Shown here: piece after piece, positions 6,930 through 14,204 of the stretch
Layout of the letters: the number at the start of each line of letters is the position of its first letter
Numbering within the stretch: position 1 is the first letter of the stretch
Origin: an uncultured Alphaproteobacteria bacterium
GTDB taxonomy: Bacteria > Pseudomonadota > Alphaproteobacteria > Caulobacterales > Caulobacteraceae
DNA length: 15,372 nt
NCBI GenBank assembly: GCA_937920085.1
Contig: CALETE010000049.1
Location: forward strand, 1-15,372
Direction: 5' to 3'
The notes under the pieces: generated by a model
What the model was told of the DNA's origin: nothing
Databases searched by the model: none
The model's input: only the letters and a program-made list of their open reading frames with translations
Translations under genes and position numbers: made by a program

Positions 6930-8038
6930 TGACCTGTTTGCACCCGAACCCATTGACGGTTGACGTCCCGCAGCAGGGCCTCGTCCTTACCAGTGGTGAC
7001 GAACAGCCGATTGAAGACCTCGTCAGGCAGATAGACATTGGGGTCATTGCGGACGGACTCGGTGACCAGTGGCGTCGCTGCAGCATTGGCGTTGGCATAC
7101 TTGGTGAAGGTCGAGGCACGGGCGATGACATCGGGCCGCAGCATATAGTCCAAGAAAGTATAGGCGGCCTCGGTGTTCGGGGCGTCTTTTGGCATGGCGA
7201 AGACGTCGAACCAGACCTGGGTGCCTTCCTTGGGCACCGCATAGGCGACCTTGACCTTACCGCCAGCTTCCTCGGCCCTGGACTTGGCCTGAAGTATGTC
7301 GCCGGAATAGCCGATGGCCATGCAGATATCGCCATTGGCCAGGGCGTCGATGTATTGCGATGAGTGGAATTTGCGAACGAAAGGCCGGGCGGCCGACATC
7401 ATGTCCGCAGCGGCCTTGTAGTCTGCGACGGACTTAGAGTTTGGATCCTTGCCCATATAGTTGAGGGCGACGGCGAACATGTCCTCGGGAGCGTCCAGCC
7501 AATAAACCCGGCAGTCCTGCAGTTTGGCCAAGATCTTAGGGTCAAAGGCGATGGCCCAGGTGTCGATCTTGACGCCGGGTAGGCGCTTGGCGAGGGCCTC
7601 GGGATTATAGCCAATCCCGATTGTGCCCCACATGTAGGGGATGGTGTATTTTGAACCCGGATCGAAAGGGTCCATGTGGGTCATGATCTTGGGCCAGAGA
7701 TTGCCCAGGTTCTTCAGCTTGGCCTTGTCCAGAGGAAGGATAGCACCGGCCGTAATATAGCGGGGGATGTTGTGGTTGGACGGGACAACGATGTCGTAGC
7801 CCGTTTGTCCCTGAAGCACCTTGGTTTCCAAAATCTCGTTGGAGTCATAGGTGTCATAGACCACCTTGATCCCGGTCTCAGAGGTAAAGTCCGCGAGGAT
7901 TTTCGGGTCGATATAATCCGACCAGTTGTAAAGATGCAGAATTTTCGGCTTGGCGGACGGTACTTGGCCGCAGCTGGTCAATGCAAGGCTGGCCAGGGCT
8001 GCAGCAGCCACGGACAATCGCTTCAGCCAAGTTCCCAT
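6926..8038 (-). CDS. potF: Polyamine-binding protein PotF, predicted lipoprotein
   Basis: This 370-residue substrate-binding protein is the first gene of the potFGHI operon. The signal peptide ends in a lipobox, L20-T21-S22-C23, so the mature protein is predicted to be lipid-anchored rather than free in the periplasm as E. coli PotF is. The body matches PotF throughout: NWSDY (38-42), VVPSN (84-88), PYMWGT (134-139), LDAPED (181-186), FHSSQYI (224-230), GD at 246-247, FDVFAMP (277-283) and YANAN (314-318). Compared with E. coli PotF recalled from memory, three pocket positions differ: Trp244 is Tyr, Phe276 is Trp, and Glu185 is Asp (D186 here), while Asp247, Asp278 and Tyr314 are kept. Putrescine or another polyamine is the likely ligand, but preference is uncertain. 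GGAGGGG 5 bases upstream supports the ATG at 8036-8038 over an in-frame ATG at 8066-8068. Confidence 0.93.
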   Translation of the reverse strand: MGTWLKRLSVAAAALASLALTSCGQVPSAKPKILHLYNWSDYIDPKILADFTSETGIKVVYDTYDSNEILETKVLQGQTGYDIVVPSNHNIPRYITAGAILPLDKAKLKNLGNLWPKIMTHMDPFDPGSKYTIPYMWGTIGIGYNPEALAKRLPGVKIDTWAIAFDPKILAKLQDCRVYWLDAPEDMFAVALNYMGKDPNSKSVADYKAAADMMSAARPFVRKFHSSQYIDALANGDICMAIGYSGDILQAKSRAEEAGGKVKVAYAVPKEGTQVWFDVFAMPKDAPNTEAAYTFLDYMLRPDVIARASTFTKYANANAAATPLVTESVRNDPNVYLPDEVFNRLFVTTGKDEALLRDVNRQWVRVQTGQ

Positions 8039-8043
8039 CAAAA

Positions 8044-8050
8044 CCCCTCC
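8044..8050 (-). promoter_or_regulatory. Shine-Dalgarno site of potF
   Basis: GGAGGGG on the minus strand, 5 bases before the ATG at 8036-8038, selects this start. It also places the signal peptide correctly at the N terminus. Confidence 0.8.
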
Positions 8051-8155
8051 GCTCGTCAGACTCCCCATATAGTCCGCGTGGGCAGAGGTTAAGTGAGAAA
8101 TTTCAACCCAAGCCCCAATCTTACAAGGAAATGCCCGTCAGGCGTCGCCGCGGCT

Positions 8156-8183
8156 TTGTTCGTGATCGATGGCGCCCTATAAG
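8156..8183 (+). promoter_or_regulatory. Possible metG promoter
   Basis: TTGTTC (8156-8161) and TATAAG (8178-8183) are separated by 16 bases and resemble -35 and -10 elements. Transcription would begin near 8190, giving a leader of about 23 bases before the metG ATG. The match is moderate and was judged by eye. Confidence 0.35.
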
Positions 8184-8212
8184 CCGCGCTCCTCCTCATT
8201 TCGAGACCTGTC

Positions 8213-10003
8213 ATGACCCGCGTGCTCATCACCTCAGCCCTGCCGTATATCAACGGTGTCAAGCACCTGGGGAACCTTGCAGGCTCCATGATGCCCGCCG
8301 ATGTTTTTGCCCGTTACAAGCGGGCGCGCGGTGTCGAGACCCTATATATCTGTGCCACGGACGAGCATGGTACGCCTGCTGAACTGGCTGCTGCTGCGGC
8401 CGGCCAAGATGTGGCGACTTTTTGCGCTGAGCAGCACAAGATCCAGCATGACCTTGGCCGTCGATATGGTCTGAGCTGGGATCACTTCGGTCGCTCCTCG
8501 TCGCCGCAGAACCGCGCCCTGACCCAGAGGTTTGCCCAGACCCTATGGGAGCGTGGCTTTATGGAAGAGCGGGTCACCCAGCAGGTCTATTCCCTAGCCG
8601 ACAAGCGCTTCCTGCCAGACCGCTATGTGGTGGGGACCTGCCCCCATTGCGCCTATGACGCTGCTCGGGGGGATCAGTGCGATAACTGTACCCGCCAGCT
8701 AGATCCCGTGGATCTGATCTCGCCGCGCTCGTCTGTCTCGGGCTCAACGGAGATCGAAATCCGCGACGCCAAGCACCTGTTCCTGAAGCAGACGGCCTTT
8801 GCGCCCCGTTTGCAGGACATTATCAATGCCAAAAAGGGTGAATGGCCGGTCTTGGTGACCTCCATTGCCCAGAAGTGGCTGGATGAAGGGCTGCAGGATC
8901 GTGGCATTACCCGCGACCTGGAGTGGGGTGTGCCAGTCAATGCTGCCGATTGGGGCCCCAATCCGCAGGGGGTTAGGCCTGACGCTAAGGGCCTTGAAGG
9001 CAAGGTCTTCTATGTCTGGTTCGACGCCCCCATCGAATACATTGCCGCCACCTGGGAATGGGCCGACGCCAGGGCACCCGGCGGTAAGGCCGCCGACAGT
9101 GACTGGGAAAGCTGGTGGCGGGGACCGGAGTCTTCGGACGTCACCTATGTAGAGTTTATGGGTAAGGACAATGTGCCCTTCCACACGGTGGGTTTCCCCT
9201 GCACCCTGATCGGGGTTAATGAAACCCAGAACGCAGATGGCACCTGGCGACTGGCGGACAATGCGCCTTGGAAGCTGGTGGACACGCTTAAGGGCTTCAA
9301 CTGGTTGGACTATTATGGTGGCCGGTTCTCCACCACCCATAAGCGCGGGATCTTCATGGATACGGCGCTGGACTTGCTCCCTGCTGACTATTGGCGCTGG
9401 TGGTTGACCGCCAATACCCCTGAGAGCAGCGATGCCACCTTCACCTGGGAGCAGTTCCAGGCCCAGGTGAATGCCGACCTGGCCGATGTGCTGGGCAATT
9501 TCGTCAACCGCATTCTGAAGTTCACCGAGACCCGCTTCGAGGGCGTGGTGCCAGGTGAAGGCGAGGATGGGCCACTGGAAATCAAGCTTGCCGCTGATGT
9601 GGCTGAAAAGCTTGCAGAACTGACGGCCATGCTCGACGCTGCGGAAATGCGTAAGGCCTGCCAGGCGGTGCGGCAGCTATGGGTTCTGGGCAATCAGTAC
9701 CTGACGGAAGCCGCACCCTGGACAGCGGTGAAGACCGATCGAGACCGTGCTGCCGTGGCGGTTCGAACAGGCCTTAACTTGGTGGCCCTGTTTGCCAAGG
9801 TCTCAGAACCCTTCATTCCCTTCGCCGCCCAAGCCATCGCCGATGGGGTAGGGGAGAGCATTCCGGGCATCTGGCCGACGGCGGACACAGCCCTCAACCT
9901 GCTTCCTGCTGGGCGACCGGTGAAGGCCCCCGAGGTCCTGTTCCGAAAGGTCGAGGATGCTCAAGTGGCGGAGTGGGCCGAAAGGTTCGGTGGGGCGGCC
10001 TGA
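8213..10003 (+). CDS. metG: Methionine-tRNA ligase (methionyl-tRNA synthetase)
   Basis: This 596-residue class I synthetase charges tRNA-Met for initiation and elongation. The Rossmann fold carries HLGN (18-21) as its HIGH motif and DEHGTP (50-55). A zinc knuckle is present with C143, C146, C156 and C159, so this is the metal-binding MetG type. VFYVWFDAPIEYI (265-277) is the methionine-site region. Where KMSKS is expected the protein reads RFSTTHKRG (371-379), a variant of the KFSTSQKRG form that I associate with alphaproteobacterial MetG. The anticodon-binding helical domain follows (about 405-560). There is no C-terminal tRNA-binding (EMAP/Trbp111-like) domain, so the protein is complete but short. 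The ribosome site is weak and the leader short. It is divergent from potF across 174 bp, and its last 43 bases overlap the end of the YhhN-family gene antisense. Confidence 0.97.
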   Translation: MTRVLITSALPYINGVKHLGNLAGSMMPADVFARYKRARGVETLYICATDEHGTPAELAAAAAGQDVATFCAEQHKIQHDLGRRYGLSWDHFGRSSSPQNRALTQRFAQTLWERGFMEERVTQQVYSLADKRFLPDRYVVGTCPHCAYDAARGDQCDNCTRQLDPVDLISPRSSVSGSTEIEIRDAKHLFLKQTAFAPRLQDIINAKKGEWPVLVTSIAQKWLDEGLQDRGITRDLEWGVPVNAADWGPNPQGVRPDAKGLEGKVFYVWFDAPIEYIAATWEWADARAPGGKAADSDWESWWRGPESSDVTYVEFMGKDNVPFHTVGFPCTLIGVNETQNADGTWRLADNAPWKLVDTLKGFNWLDYYGGRFSTTHKRGIFMDTALDLLPADYWRWWLTANTPESSDATFTWEQFQAQVNADLADVLGNFVNRILKFTETRFEGVVPGEGEDGPLEIKLAADVAEKLAELTAMLDAAEMRKACQAVRQLWVLGNQYLTEAAPWTAVKTDRDRAAVAVRTGLNLVALFAKVSEPFIPFAAQAIADGVGESIPGIWPTADTALNLLPAGRPVKAPEVLFRKVEDAQVAEWAERFGGAA

Positions 10004-10671
10004 TTTGCCGCCTCATCTTCGGCTTCCAGGACCGGGAGGGTGATCACCACCCCGCGGCAGATCAGCACCTGGCCAAAATAGTATAGGCTCCAGACCGCGA
10101 TGCTGACCCACGCCATGCCGTGGAGAGGGCCGGTGCGGGCAAAGATCAGCAGGTCTGAGATTACGAACATGATGGCACCGAGACCGACCTGATAGCGCGG
10201 GAACCGGCTGGTCCAGGCCGTGGCTGCCATCAGGCTGAGAACCAAGGCATAGACGGCAATGCCGAGGGCACTCGAACGGACCGATGGCAGGAGATAGGCA
10301 ATCAGGACAACCGTCGGAACCAAGGTGATCGCCAAGGCAATCTGGCTGCGTGTCAGGTCTCGCCGCCGATAACGTTGATAAAGTCCAATGGCGATCCTGT
10401 GCCCGACCAGGAAGGCCACTGCACCGGGGATCATGCCCATAATTTCCAGCAGGACATCGCCCAGGGTTCCGAAGGCCATGATTGCGGCGATTTCCCACCC
10501 GGCGCGATTGCGGGCCGACATGGCCGCCCAGACCGCCAGCAGGGCCACCCCCGATCCCTTCCAGGCCACACCCGCCAGGGGCGGCAGATTGAGGTCCCAG
10601 CTGGCCATATAACTGACGCCGCAGATTACTGAGCTGGCCAGGATGAAGGTCTTGATTGCATCACGTGACAT
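9961..10671 (-). CDS. YhhN/TMEM86-family membrane protein (lysoplasmalogenase-like)
   Basis: This 236-residue integral membrane protein has about seven to eight hydrophobic helices. It carries the acidic pair typical of the YhhN family: D72 in FGTLGDVLLE and S172-D173 in FVISDLLIF, plus an aromatic YYFGQ (197-201) in the last helix. Some family members hydrolyse the vinyl-ether bond of lysoplasmalogens, but the role in bacteria that may lack plasmalogens is unclear, so the enzymatic name is tentative. CGGAGG 7 bases upstream fixes the ATG at 10669-10671; an upstream ATG at 10708-10710 lacks support. The C-terminal tail after the last helix (about 215-236) is polar and is encoded opposite the last codons of metG (9961-10003). 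The gene is divergent from the P450 across 158 bp. Confidence 0.85.
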   Translation of the reverse strand: MSRDAIKTFILASSVICGVSYMASWDLNLPPLAGVAWKGSGVALLAVWAAMSARNRAGWEIAAIMAFGTLGDVLLEIMGMIPGAVAFLVGHRIAIGLYQRYRRRDLTRSQIALAITLVPTVVLIAYLLPSVRSSALGIAVYALVLSLMAATAWTSRFPRYQVGLGAIMFVISDLLIFARTGPLHGMAWVSIAVWSLYYFGQVLICRGVVITLPVLEAEDEAANQAAPPNLSAHSAT

Positions 10672-10678
10672 GGACGGG

Positions 10679-10684
10679 CCTCCG
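10679..10684 (-). promoter_or_regulatory. Shine-Dalgarno site of the YhhN-family gene
   Basis: CGGAGG on the minus strand, 7 bases before the ATG at 10669-10671, decides between two in-frame ATG codons. Confidence 0.75.
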
Positions 10685-10815
10685 AGTTCGAAGCGCTCAA
10701 GATAGATCAATCCTCGCTAGATGGGAGGTTTCCCTTGCAAAACAGTGTTCGGATCGGCGTCATGGTCGGATGGGATCCAAAGAGTCCCGCCGGCTTGCTT
10801 GGCCGGACCTAACAT

Positions 10816-10822
10816 AAGGGAG
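10816..10822 (+). promoter_or_regulatory. Shine-Dalgarno site of the P450 gene
   Basis: AAGGGAG lies 7 bases before the ATG at 10830 and supports that start. Confidence 0.75.
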
Positions 10823-10829
10823 ACTTCTT

Positions 10830-12101
10830 ATGAGCGACGGTGCCATCGACATTTCTGCGGAAACGCGCGCCAGGGCCTACGATCAGCCCCTCGAAACCCT
10901 AGATCCCGCGCAACCTGAGCTGTTCACCGAGGACAAGCTCTGGGCTTATTTCGAGCGCCTGCGCAAGGAAGATCCCGTGCACTATGTGGCCGACAGCGCC
11001 TATGGCCCCTACTGGTCGGTGACCAAGTGGCACGACATTATGGCGGTGGATACCAACCATGAAGTCTTTTCCTCCGCCGATGGCATCACCCTAGTTTCCC
11101 TGGAAGCCAAGGCCGAGAACGCCAATCGCCCCACGCGTCCCAGCTTTATCGCCATGGACCCGCCCAAGCACGATGTGCAGCGCAAGACCGTTAGCCCGGT
11201 GGTTGCCCCCAATAATCTGCATCGCCTAGAGCCAGTCATTCGGGAGCGGGCCGGTATCATCCTTGATAACCTGCCGATCGGTCAGGAGTTCGATTGGGTT
11301 GATCTGGTCTCCAAAGAACTGACCGCCATGACCCTGGCGACCATTTTCGACTTCCCCTTCGAGGACCGCCGCAAGCTGACCCACTGGTCTGATGTTTTCA
11401 CCAACGCCCCAGGCCATGGTCCTGTGACCAGCTGGGAGCAGAAGCGCACCGAAATCACCGAGTGCTTCAATGCTTTTACAGCGCTTTGGAATAAGCGGCT
11501 CAACGAGCCACCTGCCAATGACCTGATTTCCATGCTGGCCCATGGCCCGCAAACCCGCGACATGGACGTCCACGAGTTCCACGGCAATGTCGCCTTGCTG
11601 ATCATTGGCGGAAATGACACCACCCGGAACACGATTTCTGGCTCAATCTATGCGCTGAACAAGAACCCGGACCAGTACGCCAAGCTGCGGGCTAATCCTG
11701 CCCTGATCACCTCAATGGTGTCAGAGACCATCCGCTGGCAGACGCCCTTGGCCCACATGCGCCGCACAGCCACACGGGACTTCGAGCTGAACGGTAAGAT
11801 GATCAAAAAAGGCGACAACGTCGTCATGTGGTATGTTTCGGGCAACCGCGATGAAGAGGTGATCGACAATCCCAACGCCTACATCATCGATCGCGAACGC
11901 CCCCGTCACCACATGTCCTTCGGCTTTGGCGTCCATCGCTGTGTCGGCAATCGCCTAGCCGAACTGCAACTGACGATTATGTGGGAAGAGATTATGAAGC
12001 GCTTCCCAGAGGTGCGTGTGGTCGCCGAGCCTCAGCGGACGCACTCTGTCTTCGTGAAGGGCTACGAATACCTGCCGGTGATCATCCCCACCCGCAACTG
12101 A
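10830..12101 (+). CDS. Cytochrome P450, CYP153-type (alkane terminal hydroxylase family)
   Basis: This soluble bacterial P450 of 423 residues uses O2 and electrons from a ferredoxin to hydroxylate substrates. The I-helix motif is GGNDTT (260-265), ExxR is E299-TI-R302, and the heme loop is FGFGVHRCVGNRLAE with cysteine ligand C371. Features I associate with CYP153 are QRKTVSPVVAPNNL (117-130), LLIIGGNDTTRNTISG (256-271) and MSFGFGVHRCVGNRLAELQL (362-381). CYP153 enzymes typically hydroxylate medium-chain alkanes or fatty acids at the terminal carbon; the actual substrate is not readable here. No ferredoxin or ferredoxin reductase gene lies beside it, so redox partners must come from elsewhere in the genome. 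It converges on the repeat-lipoprotein gene with 33 bp between stops and has a clear ribosome site. Confidence 0.93.
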   Translation: MSDGAIDISAETRARAYDQPLETLDPAQPELFTEDKLWAYFERLRKEDPVHYVADSAYGPYWSVTKWHDIMAVDTNHEVFSSADGITLVSLEAKAENANRPTRPSFIAMDPPKHDVQRKTVSPVVAPNNLHRLEPVIRERAGIILDNLPIGQEFDWVDLVSKELTAMTLATIFDFPFEDRRKLTHWSDVFTNAPGHGPVTSWEQKRTEITECFNAFTALWNKRLNEPPANDLISMLAHGPQTRDMDVHEFHGNVALLIIGGNDTTRNTISGSIYALNKNPDQYAKLRANPALITSMVSETIRWQTPLAHMRRTATRDFELNGKMIKKGDNVVMWYVSGNRDEEVIDNPNAYIIDRERPRHHMSFGFGVHRCVGNRLAELQLTIMWEEIMKRFPEVRVVAEPQRTHSVFVKGYEYLPVIIPTRN

Positions 12102-12134
12102 CGTTGCCACTGAGGATGGGGGAGGGAGAGCTGA

Positions 12135-14084
12135 TTAGGATGTCAGCTCTTTCTCCTTATCGGCGTGTTCGCGCAGGTCCGACACCGCGTCAGCGATCAT
12201 CTTAGCGATGCTTCCCCCGTCTTCGGGTTCAGCAAGCTCTGCATCCTCTGCTGCAGGGGCGCTGACCGGTGGTTCCCCCTCGGAAGCGGGGCTTTCCAGT
12301 GCCGCAACCTCTTCAGCTGGTGCAACCTCTTCAACAGCCTGTGCGACCTCTGCCACGTCGTCAGCGACATGTGGCTCGGCCTCTGGGGCGTGTGCATGCG
12401 CCTCAAGGGCCGCGACCTCTTCAGTCGGTGCAACCTCTTCAGAAGCCGTGGCGACCTCTGCCACGTCGTCGGCGACATGCGGCTCGGCCTCTGGGGCCTG
12501 TGCCTGCTCTTCAAGGGCCGCGACCTCTTCAGTCGGTGCAACCTCTTCAGCAGCCGCGGCGACCTCTGCAACGTCGTCAGCGACGTGCGGCTCGGCCTCT
12601 AGCGTCTGCGCATGCTCCTCAAGGGCCGCGACCTCTTCAACAGGTGCAACCTCTTCCGGCGCATCGACGGCCTCAGTTACCTCTTCGACGGCAGCAGGCT
12701 CCGCCTCTACGGCTTGAGCGTGATCTTCCAGGGCTGCAACCTCTTCAACGGTCGCAACCTCTTCTGGCGCATCGGCAACGTCAGAGTCCACAACGTCCGC
12801 AGCCGCCTCATCAATGACGGGCGGGTGAACATCGGTTGGCGCGTTATTGCGCTCCGCCAATTGCATGCCTGAGAAGGACGAATTGTCTTCCCGGCGGCGG
12901 CGATCCGCCTCCCTTTGGCTGTCATGGCTCCGCCGGGCGGCATAGGCCAGCAAGCCGAGTGCAGCGAGCAATAGGGCAACTGCCCCCACAGGTTTTGAAA
13001 TACCCACGGGCAGATGCGGCATTTGGAAATGGAAGGCCTTCTTGGCAGGCGGTACCGCAGCCAGCGCCGGATTGACGGCGTCCTTAGGCTCAAGGCCCGC
13101 AAGGGGAAGGGCCAGGGGTGATGCCGCACCAACGAGGCTGGCGGACAAATCAGCGTGAAGGGGCGTGCGGGCAACGGGTTGAGGCGTCACCTGCCACGTA
13201 AAGACCGTATCCTTGTCTGCCGAAAGCTCAATGGTTTGAGCGGTATCTGGAACGATTTGATACCCCGTCCCGGATAATTTCGCCGTGAGGTTAATCTGAC
13301 GCGAGGGCCGGCCCAGACCATGGCGGGCCGCCTTGGCCCGAATCTGGCTTTCAAGGGCCTTCGGGAAGGTCAGGGTGACAGGTCCTGCCTGACCCTTTGC
13401 CACGCCGTCGGCGACAACAAATCGAGCGCCTTGGGCGAGGTCTGGCAAGAGCTCAGATTGTAGTCCGGCCAGTCTCGCATCGGTGGGCGCCAGGGCAGGA
13501 ACCATCCGAAGGCTGTCGGGGATGGACGGTGTCGGCGCCTTTTGGGTTTCGACCTTGGGTGCCGCCAACTTGACTGCAGGCGGGACAGCCACAGGCTTCG
13601 CCGCCTGGACTTTGGGGGCAATAACCTTTGGCAGCGGCGCAGACTGAAGCACGGGCCGCGCCTGAGGTTTTTGAAGGCTGACATGAGGTGCTGCCGGCTT
13701 TGCGCCCATTGGGCTCGCGCCGACCTTTCCCTGAGGCTTGGTTTGCGGTGCCGAGCTGGGATGGGAATGGCCGTGGCGCGCAGTAGCCTTCGCAACGGGA
13801 TTGGCGATTGCCGGCATTGAGACGACCTCAACACCGTCAGGTCGGCGATTGTGGATCAGGCCATCGCTCGGGGTGGGCGGCGCGACGTCCGTGGTCGCAG
13901 CCGGCCCGCCCAGCAGACCGCTCTGGTCACCGTATTGCTCAGGCTTGTGGGTGGACGTAACCGCATCTTGCGGGGGCGGTGCAGGGGGCAGGCCAACTGG
14001 CGGCGGCGGGCTGCAATTGGCAAGAAACGCTAAAGAGATGAGCGTTGCACCCAGACGCGCTCTTCTCGAGAACAAAATCGCCAT
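12135..14084 (-). CDS. Predicted lipoprotein with one membrane segment and acidic 36-residue repeats
   Basis: I do not recognise this 649-residue protein. Domains in order are: signal peptide with a lipobox-like L21-A22-N23-C24 (Asn at -1 is less usual); a Pro/Ala/Lys-rich low-complexity stalk (about 25-205); a probable beta-rich domain (about 207-330); a hydrophobic helix (about 365-383) followed by a strongly basic stretch (RRSHDSQREADRRRRE); and a 265-residue acidic tail. The tail holds four full 36-residue repeats (438-581) and a partial fifth (582-597), then a short amphipathic end (626-649). By the positive-inside rule the stalk would be periplasmic and the tail cytoplasmic. AAGGAAG 6 bases upstream picks the ATG at 14082-14084. 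Two in-frame upstream ATG codons (14100-14102 and 14142-14144) would bury the signal peptide. It lies 120 bp downstream of rlmB on the same strand. A scaffold or envelope-spanning role is conjecture. Confidence 0.85.
   Translation of the reverse strand: MAILFSRRARLGATLISLAFLANCSPPPPVGLPPAPPPQDAVTSTHKPEQYGDQSGLLGGPAATTDVAPPTPSDGLIHNRRPDGVEVVSMPAIANPVAKATARHGHSHPSSAPQTKPQGKVGASPMGAKPAAPHVSLQKPQARPVLQSAPLPKVIAPKVQAAKPVAVPPAVKLAAPKVETQKAPTPSIPDSLRMVPALAPTDARLAGLQSELLPDLAQGARFVVADGVAKGQAGPVTLTFPKALESQIRAKAARHGLGRPSRQINLTAKLSGTGYQIVPDTAQTIELSADKDTVFTWQVTPQPVARTPLHADLSASLVGAASPLALPLAGLEPKDAVNPALAAVPPAKKAFHFQMPHLPVGISKPVGAVALLLAALGLLAYAARRSHDSQREADRRRREDNSSFSGMQLAERNNAPTDVHPPVIDEAAADVVDSDVADAPEEVATVEEVAALEDHAQAVEAEPAAVEEVTEAVDAPEEVAPVEEVAALEEHAQTLEAEPHVADDVAEVAAAAEEVAPTEEVAALEEQAQAPEAEPHVADDVAEVATASEEVAPTEEVAALEAHAHAPEAEPHVADDVAEVAQAVEEVAPAEEVAALESPASEGEPPVSAPAAEDAELAEPEDGGSIAKMIADAVSDLREHADKEKELTS
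12294..12773 (-). repeat. 108-bp in-frame tandem repeats (about 4.4 copies)
   Basis: The period is exact: GGG in the conserved block recurs at 12407, 12515, 12623 and 12731, each 108 bases apart. Each unit encodes 36 residues of the form xxxEEVAPxEEVAALEEHAQ followed by xxEAEPHVADDVAEVA. Units 2 to 4 are nearly identical at DNA level; unit 1 and the partial unit 5 have diverged. This points to recent copy-number change by slippage or unequal recombination. Confidence 0.9.
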
Positions 14085-14090
14085 GTCCGT

Positions 14091-14097
14091 CTTCCTT
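14091..14097 (-). promoter_or_regulatory. Shine-Dalgarno site of the repeat-lipoprotein gene
   Basis: AAGGAAG on the minus strand, 6 bases before the ATG at 14082-14084, supports the start that places the lipoprotein signal at the N terminus. Confidence 0.65.
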
Positions 14098-14204
14098 ACC
14101 ATCGGAATGTTCCAGCCCCCGGGACACGGACGGGCCGATCCCACTCGAACACGTTTTGTGTTTCGATTTAAAGACGGTAATTAACTTTTTGTAGTCATTT
14201 CGCC

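Noticed and set aside
8097..8104. GAAATTTC palindrome between potF and metG considered as an operator
   Set aside because: An 8-bp AT-rich palindrome is expected by chance; no second copy or extended dyad is seen.
10798..10805. GC-rich CCGGC/GCCGG dyad just upstream of the P450 ribosome site considered as a riboswitch or attenuator
   Set aside because: The stem is only five base pairs, with no conserved aptamer features and no alternative structure apparent.
12208..12717. Long Ser/Ala/Thr-rich open frame on the plus strand across the repeat region, plus other long plus-strand frames at 12165-12872
   Set aside because: They are antisense shadows of the periodic minus-strand coding repeats. 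The minus-strand frame has a signal peptide, ribosome site and coherent domain order; these have none.
12294..12773. Direct repeats considered as a CRISPR array or integrated repeat element
   Set aside because: The unit is 108 bp with no unique spacers, stays in frame and encodes a repeating peptide, so it is a coding tandem repeat.
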